The notes beneath the pieces were generated by a model that saw nothing but the letters and a program-made list of their open reading frames with translations, did no database searches and was not told where the DNA came from. From JAJNBD01 sp964471475 (lineage in GTDB: Bacteria > Pseudomonadota > Gammaproteobacteria > CAISUE01): a stretch of DNA of 8,481 nucleotides. The stretch covers positions 1 through 8,481 of the forward strand of contig CAYYFQ010000041.1 in assembly GCA_964471475.1 (NCBI GenBank). Direction: 5' to 3'. Positions 5,242-8,481 of this stretch are shown one piece after another. Numbering within the stretch: position 1 is the stretch's first letter; each line of letters opens with the position of its first letter. The position numbers were made by a program, and so were the translations under genes.

Positions 5242-6687
5242 CTACTGCCACGCCCGCATAAAATCAACTACAGATAATGCTTCTAAATCTGTTTGATTTT
5301 TGCATAGACTGATAATGACATCACTTTGCTTACGAGTATAACGTGTTAATAAGTTATGCTCAAATTTTTTCAACAAAACAGGCAACCCTTCTTCTCTGCG
5401 TCTACGATGCCCAATAGGGTATTCGACTGTTATTTTATCCGTATAGGTGCCATCTTTAAAGAAAATTTGCATGCTATTAGCGATGGAACGTTTAGCAGGA
5501 TCATGATAGTCCGCACTAAATTGTTTATTTTCACTAACGGTCATTTTTTCACGTAATTGATCTACTAAAGGATGCTTTGCCACACTGTCTTCATAATCTT
5601 CAGCCGTCAAATTCCCTGTCATTAAAGGAATAGCTACCATGTATTGCAAACAATGATCTCGATCCGCTGGATTATGGAGAGGGCCGGTTTTACTGATGAT
5701 GCGAATAGCCGACTCATGCGTGGTTAATTCAATTCGCTCTACTTGATCTAAACGATCTTTTACTAAAGGATGAAGGTGAACAGCGCATTCCACCGCAGTT
5801 TGCGCATGAAATTCTGCAGGATAAGAAAGTTTAAATAAAACATTTTCCATTACATAAGAGCCATAAGCCCTTTGAAATTTAAAGGGAAACCCTTTAAAAC
5901 TCACATCATAAAAACCCCACGTCTTCGCACTCAACGCGCTAGGGTAACCCATTTCACCTTTCATTGCCATTAAAGCCAGACGGACTGCACGACTAGTGGC
6001 ATCTCCAGCTGCCCAAGATTTTCTTGAGCCTGTATTAGGTGCATGACGATAAGTACGCAAGCTTTGACCGTCCACGATTGCTAAAGAAAGTGCGCGTTGA
6101 ATGGCGTCTAAATCGCCGCCTAAAAGCTTTGTGACCACAGCCGTTGAAGCAAGTTTAACTAAAATAACATGATCCAACCCCACGCGATTAAAGCTATTTT
6201 CTAAAGCCAGCACCCCTTGGATTTCATGGGCTTTAATCATTGCCGTTAATACATCTCGCATCGTCAATGAAGGTTGTCCATTTGCTAAACGGTGACGGCT
6301 GACATAATCTGCGACGGCTAAAATTGCCCCTAAATTATCGGAAGGGTGTCCCCATTCTGCCGCAAGCCATGTGTCATTAAAATCAAGCCAGCGAATCATT
6401 GTTCCAATATTAAAGGCTGCTTGTACAGGATCTAACACATAAGCTAATCCCGGAATTGGCACCCCATGTGGCACCACCGTACCAGGCACAATAGGTCCAA
6501 GCAATTTAGTACATTCCGGATAACGCAAAGCTAGTATTCCACATCCCAACGTATCCATTAAACAATAACGAGCGGTTTGATAAGCTTCATCGCTTTCAAT
6601 ATCCATTTGTAACACATAATTAGCAATATCAGTAATCACTTGATCATAAGAAGGCCGCACATTGCTATCAGCAAAATTATTTGACAT
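5242..6687 (-). CDS. prpD: 2-methylcitrate dehydratase PrpD
   Basis: A 481-residue MmgE/PrpD-family enzyme, nearly the same length as E. coli PrpD (483) and very similar along its whole length. It dehydrates 2-methylcitrate to 2-methyl-cis-aconitate in the methylcitrate cycle, which clears propionyl-CoA in the cytoplasm. Recognisable blocks are CLMDTLGCG (about 42-50), RWLDFNDTWLAAEWGHPSDN (99-118), ENSFNRVGLDH (about 163-173), TYRHAPNTG (212-220), SWAAGDATSRAVRLALMA (about 224-241), and PADRDHC followed by QYMVAIPL. The start is ATG at 6687 with GGAGAGA at 6693-6699. A GTG at 6705 in the same frame lacks support and nearly abuts the previous stop. The partner genes prpB, prpC and acnD/prpF are not in this window. 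The gene instead sits between a porin and a Usp gene. PrpD also acts on citrate-type substrates in some bacteria, so a TCA-related role is possible. Confidence 0.95.
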   Translation of the reverse strand: MSNNFADSNVRPSYDQVITDIANYVLQMDIESDEAYQTARYCLMDTLGCGILALRYPECTKLLGPIVPGTVVPHGVPIPGLAYVLDPVQAAFNIGTMIRWLDFNDTWLAAEWGHPSDNLGAILAVADYVSRHRLANGQPSLTMRDVLTAMIKAHEIQGVLALENSFNRVGLDHVILVKLASTAVVTKLLGGDLDAIQRALSLAIVDGQSLRTYRHAPNTGSRKSWAAGDATSRAVRLALMAMKGEMGYPSALSAKTWGFYDVSFKGFPFKFQRAYGSYVMENVLFKLSYPAEFHAQTAVECAVHLHPLVKDRLDQVERIELTTHESAIRIISKTGPLHNPADRDHCLQYMVAIPLMTGNLTAEDYEDSVAKHPLVDQLREKMTVSENKQFSADYHDPAKRSIANSMQIFFKDGTYTDKITVEYPIGHRRRREEGLPVLLKKFEHNLLTRYTRKQSDVIISLCKNQTDLEALSVVDFMRAWQ

Positions 6688-6692
6688 CACAA

Positions 6693-6699
6693 TCTCTCC
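6693..6699 (-). promoter_or_regulatory. Shine-Dalgarno fixing the prpD start
   Basis: GGAGAGA on the minus strand, with GGAG 8 bases before the ATG at 6687. It favours this ATG over the upstream in-frame GTG at 6705, which would give a 487-residue product. Confidence 0.75.
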
Positions 6700-6708
6700 A
6701 AACACCCG

Positions 6709-8283
6709 TTAGAAATAATAACCAATTTGAGCAGTAACCGTATTAGCAAAATGGCCCGAATGTATTACACTCACACCCTGCCCACCTGCTGCCACAGCGT
6801 TTGGATAGTTAATTTCACGCTTGAATTCTAAGCTTTCAATAGTATCTTTATAAAATGAAGTGGTGACCGTTGTAATATAACGCGCTTGAGGAAGCATCAA
6901 AGATAGCGCTTGCCAGCTATGGTCATAACCAATAGCCCAGCTGGTAGGACGGTTTGCTACATTAAAAGCATACACTAATTCACTATGAACCGCAGCAGGT
7001 TTAGCACCATGCGCGTTAAAATTCATATCTTGTGCAGAAAATCGCGATGTTGCCGTATTGCCTTCGGCAATTAAAGTCCACTTATTCCAACTAAAGTTTG
7101 TATGTAAGTTAATACCGGGGACTTTTCGGACCATATTTTCAGCAGGTTGCCCATTAGGTCCAAAACCAAAACCACGGAACTGTGTAGGGTCTGTAATACC
7201 GTTATTTTGCATTCCCAAAGAGTCAGCAACGTTTAAAATACCACTAATTCCTACATCACCCGACACTTTACGATTATCAAATAAAATACCTACATCAGAA
7301 CCAAAATTGTTGATATTGTTTTGACCCCCACCCGATTTGGTATCCCCTTTAAATACAAAGGCATTCGCATAAGGTCCCACGTTATTGAGCGGACTGTATC
7401 CCACTAAAATTGCGCGATCGCGTGTTTTAAAAATTTGTTGAGGATAGGTATTACTGATCATATACGATACATAATGACCATAAGGCACCGAGCGCTGACC
7501 AATAGTCAAATAATAAGGCGAGCGGCTCAAACGACCAATGGTAATAAAAGCATGATCTACATATACTCGAGAGTTAGTGACCAATTGCGCATTCGTGCTG
7601 CCATTCGCATTAGGGGGAGAGTTATCGTATACCATCGCCACAATACCATTCACCCAATCATTCACGTGCGTTACAAAGTCCACTTCTGCACCCGAAAGAT
7701 CAATCATACTTTGTGAGCGACCAGTCATTGGTTTGGCTGCCCACGCTTGCGCCTCTACCTTACCACTTAATTCCAAAATAGGATTGGTCGCGTGTCCATA
7801 GCCATAACTTCTTAAACCATGATCAATTTGATGCTTTCTTTGCATTAAAATCACGTCTTCATCATAGGTCGGCTGGTTAACAACAAGATCCATCGCGTCC
7901 CACCGTGAAGGAAGACCTAAATAAGGTGAAGTTACTACCGGCATAGCTCCTACATCTAATAAATGCCCATCTTTATGTTTTTTCGTGACAGTCTCACTCG
8001 ATGTTGCCTCAGATGAAGCATCAGTTGAACTATTCTGTGTGGCAACCGCATGCTTAATTTCGACCGCTTGTTTTTGTTGCGTATTACGCAAAACGCTAAT
8101 TTCATTCTTAAGTTCTTGAATGGTTTTTTCTTCAGCACCAATTTGCGCATCCATTTTTTGCACTAAAGTTTTTTGAGTATCGACGGTTTGCTGATTTGCT
8201 TGAGCATGAGCTACCCCATGAAAAACAAATGCGCCAAACCCCAATAGAGAGAGCAGCAGTTTTTTAGAAAAAGTTTGTGTCAT
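6709..8283 (-). CDS. Outer-membrane beta-barrel porin, DUF3573/LbtU-like
   Basis: A 524-residue exported protein. Residues 1-27 are a signal peptide (KK near the start, hydrophobic LLLSLLGFGAFVF, cut after VAHA). Residues about 32-80 form a heptad-like coiled coil (QKMDAQIGAEEKTIQELKN), followed by a Ser/Thr-rich linker (about 83-100). From about 165 onward the sequence alternates polar and hydrophobic residues as in a beta-barrel, and it ends in ...QIGYYF, the terminal aromatic signal for BAM assembly. This coiled-coil-plus-barrel plan is that of the DUF3573/LbtU group in Legionella and Coxiella relatives; Legionella LbtU is a TonB-independent receptor for legiobactin. There is no TonB box or plug domain. 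The exact substrate is unknown here, and family membership is from overall architecture. It is the first gene of the operon. GAAGG (8293-8297) lies 9 bases before the ATG at 8283. Confidence 0.75.
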   Translation of the reverse strand: MTQTFSKKLLLSLLGFGAFVFHGVAHAQANQQTVDTQKTLVQKMDAQIGAEEKTIQELKNEISVLRNTQQKQAVEIKHAVATQNSSTDASSEATSSETVTKKHKDGHLLDVGAMPVVTSPYLGLPSRWDAMDLVVNQPTYDEDVILMQRKHQIDHGLRSYGYGHATNPILELSGKVEAQAWAAKPMTGRSQSMIDLSGAEVDFVTHVNDWVNGIVAMVYDNSPPNANGSTNAQLVTNSRVYVDHAFITIGRLSRSPYYLTIGQRSVPYGHYVSYMISNTYPQQIFKTRDRAILVGYSPLNNVGPYANAFVFKGDTKSGGGQNNINNFGSDVGILFDNRKVSGDVGISGILNVADSLGMQNNGITDPTQFRGFGFGPNGQPAENMVRKVPGINLHTNFSWNKWTLIAEGNTATSRFSAQDMNFNAHGAKPAAVHSELVYAFNVANRPTSWAIGYDHSWQALSLMLPQARYITTVTTSFYKDTIESLEFKREINYPNAVAAGGQGVSVIHSGHFANTVTAQIGYYF

Positions 8284-8323
8284 TGGTGAAGGCCTTCAGG
8301 ATGATCAATGTTAGAAATAAAGA

Positions 8324-8352
8324 ATTTTATATTATTTTATGAAAGATGCCAA
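8324..8352 (-). promoter_or_regulatory. Sigma70-type promoter of the seven-gene operon
   Basis: On the minus strand, TTGGCA (8347-8352; 5 of 6 to consensus), a 17-base AT-rich spacer and TAAAAT (8324-8329; 5 of 6) lie about 40 bases upstream of the porin ATG. The predicted start of transcription is near 8317, giving a leader of about 34 bases. It is the only well-spaced promoter I find for the operon. The repeat copy at 8364-8420 lies just upstream of the -35 box. Confidence 0.6.
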
Positions 8353-8363
8353 GCCATTTTCGT

Positions 8364-8420
8364 GCTGATGTATCCCTAAATTTTTTTCAAGCTTGTCATG
8401 CCAGCGCAGGCTGGCATCCA
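8364..8420 (+). repeat. Palindromic intergenic repeat, right copy
   Basis: The stem is TGCCAGC (8399-8405) and GCTGGCA (8410-8416) around GCAG. The preceding tail (8364-8398) starts GCTGATGTATCCCTAA and a T7 run, and is shared with the inverted left copy at 25-94. The stem lacks the extra bases found in the left copy. It lies directly upstream of the operon promoter and could be an insertion there. Confidence 0.75.
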
Positions 8421-8481
8421 GGCAAATAAGCATCCTGGGAAGTAAAAGTGAAGCGTACCTATATTTGATAAGCTAAGATTT

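Larger units (their letters stand above)
2827..8283 (-). other. Predicted seven-gene operon: porin, prpD, usp, rbfA, com1, slyB, yheV
   Basis: All genes share one strand, with intergenic gaps of 21, 35, 17, 18 and 9 bases and a final 4-base overlap. One good promoter lies upstream of the first gene, and a possible weak internal one precedes rbfA. The layout suggests that envelope proteins (porin, Com1, SlyB), a stress protein and a ribosome-maturation factor are co-expressed with a propionate-pathway enzyme. Co-transcription is inferred from spacing alone. Confidence 0.7.

Noticed and set aside
5207..5251. Longer Usp start at 5251, adding 15 residues.
   Set aside because: It overlaps the prpD stop, has no Shine-Dalgarno, and the added residues precede the canonical first strand. 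The ATG at 5206 has AAGGAGA at proper spacing.
6688..6705. GTG start at 6705 for prpD.
   Set aside because: The ATG at 6687 has GGAGAGA upstream and gives the usual PrpD length.
7058..8150. Open frames overlapping the porin gene on both strands (7058-7324, 7435-7716, 7577-7801 plus; 7956-8150 minus).
   Set aside because: The porin frame has a signal peptide, a coiled coil and a BAM-type C-terminus. The overlapping frames have no initiation signals and low-complexity composition.
1..8481. CRISPR array, transposase or phage module.
   Set aside because: No regularly spaced repeats, no DDE or recombinase motifs and no phage-like proteins were seen.

Overview
This AT-rich window looks like chromosome from an intracellular gammaproteobacterium of the Legionellales, in the Coxiella/Rickettsiella/Legionella neighbourhood. 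The placement is an inference from gene content. It rests on a Com1-type periplasmic thioredoxin-fold protein, a coiled-coil plus beta-barrel outer-membrane protein of the DUF3573/LbtU type, a SlyB-type lipoprotein, a YheV-type zinc ribbon and a canonical gammaproteobacterial PrpD. All eight genes I accept lie on the minus strand.

From right to left (the direction of transcription), a credible sigma70 promoter at 8324-8352 precedes seven tightly packed genes: a DUF3573/LbtU-like outer-membrane porin (8283-6709), prpD (6687-5242), a universal stress protein (5206-4751), a divergent rbfA (4733-4326), com1 (4307-3510), slyB (3500-3036) and yheV (3039-2827). Gaps are 21, 35, 17, 18 and 9 bases, then a 4-base ATGA overlap, so this reads as one operon. 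Four of the seven products concern the envelope or stress (porin, Usp, Com1, SlyB). One is metabolic (2-methylcitrate dehydratase) and one is a ribosome-maturation factor away from its usual nusA-infB setting. RbfA is unusual: it lacks a Shine-Dalgarno, has a -10-like box just before its ATG, carries about 19 extra residues and has lost the glycine of its KH-type motif.

The left part (185-2494) is one long gene for a 769-residue, helix-rich protein that I do not recognise. It has a strong ribosome binding site and a degenerate helical motif recurring about five times. It is bracketed by two related MITE-like elements in opposite orientation: a full 133-bp copy upstream (2559-2691) and a 49-bp copy downstream (143-191) that looks like an internal-deletion derivative. 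The terminal repeat of the short copy supplies the gene's stop codon. This makes the gene a candidate accessory locus, possibly a host-interaction protein; the function is speculative.

The outer margins (25-94 and 8364-8420) carry inverted copies of another palindromic repeat family, so nearly the whole window is framed by an inverted repeat pair about 8.3 kb apart. I found no tRNA, rRNA, CRISPR array, transposase or phage gene.
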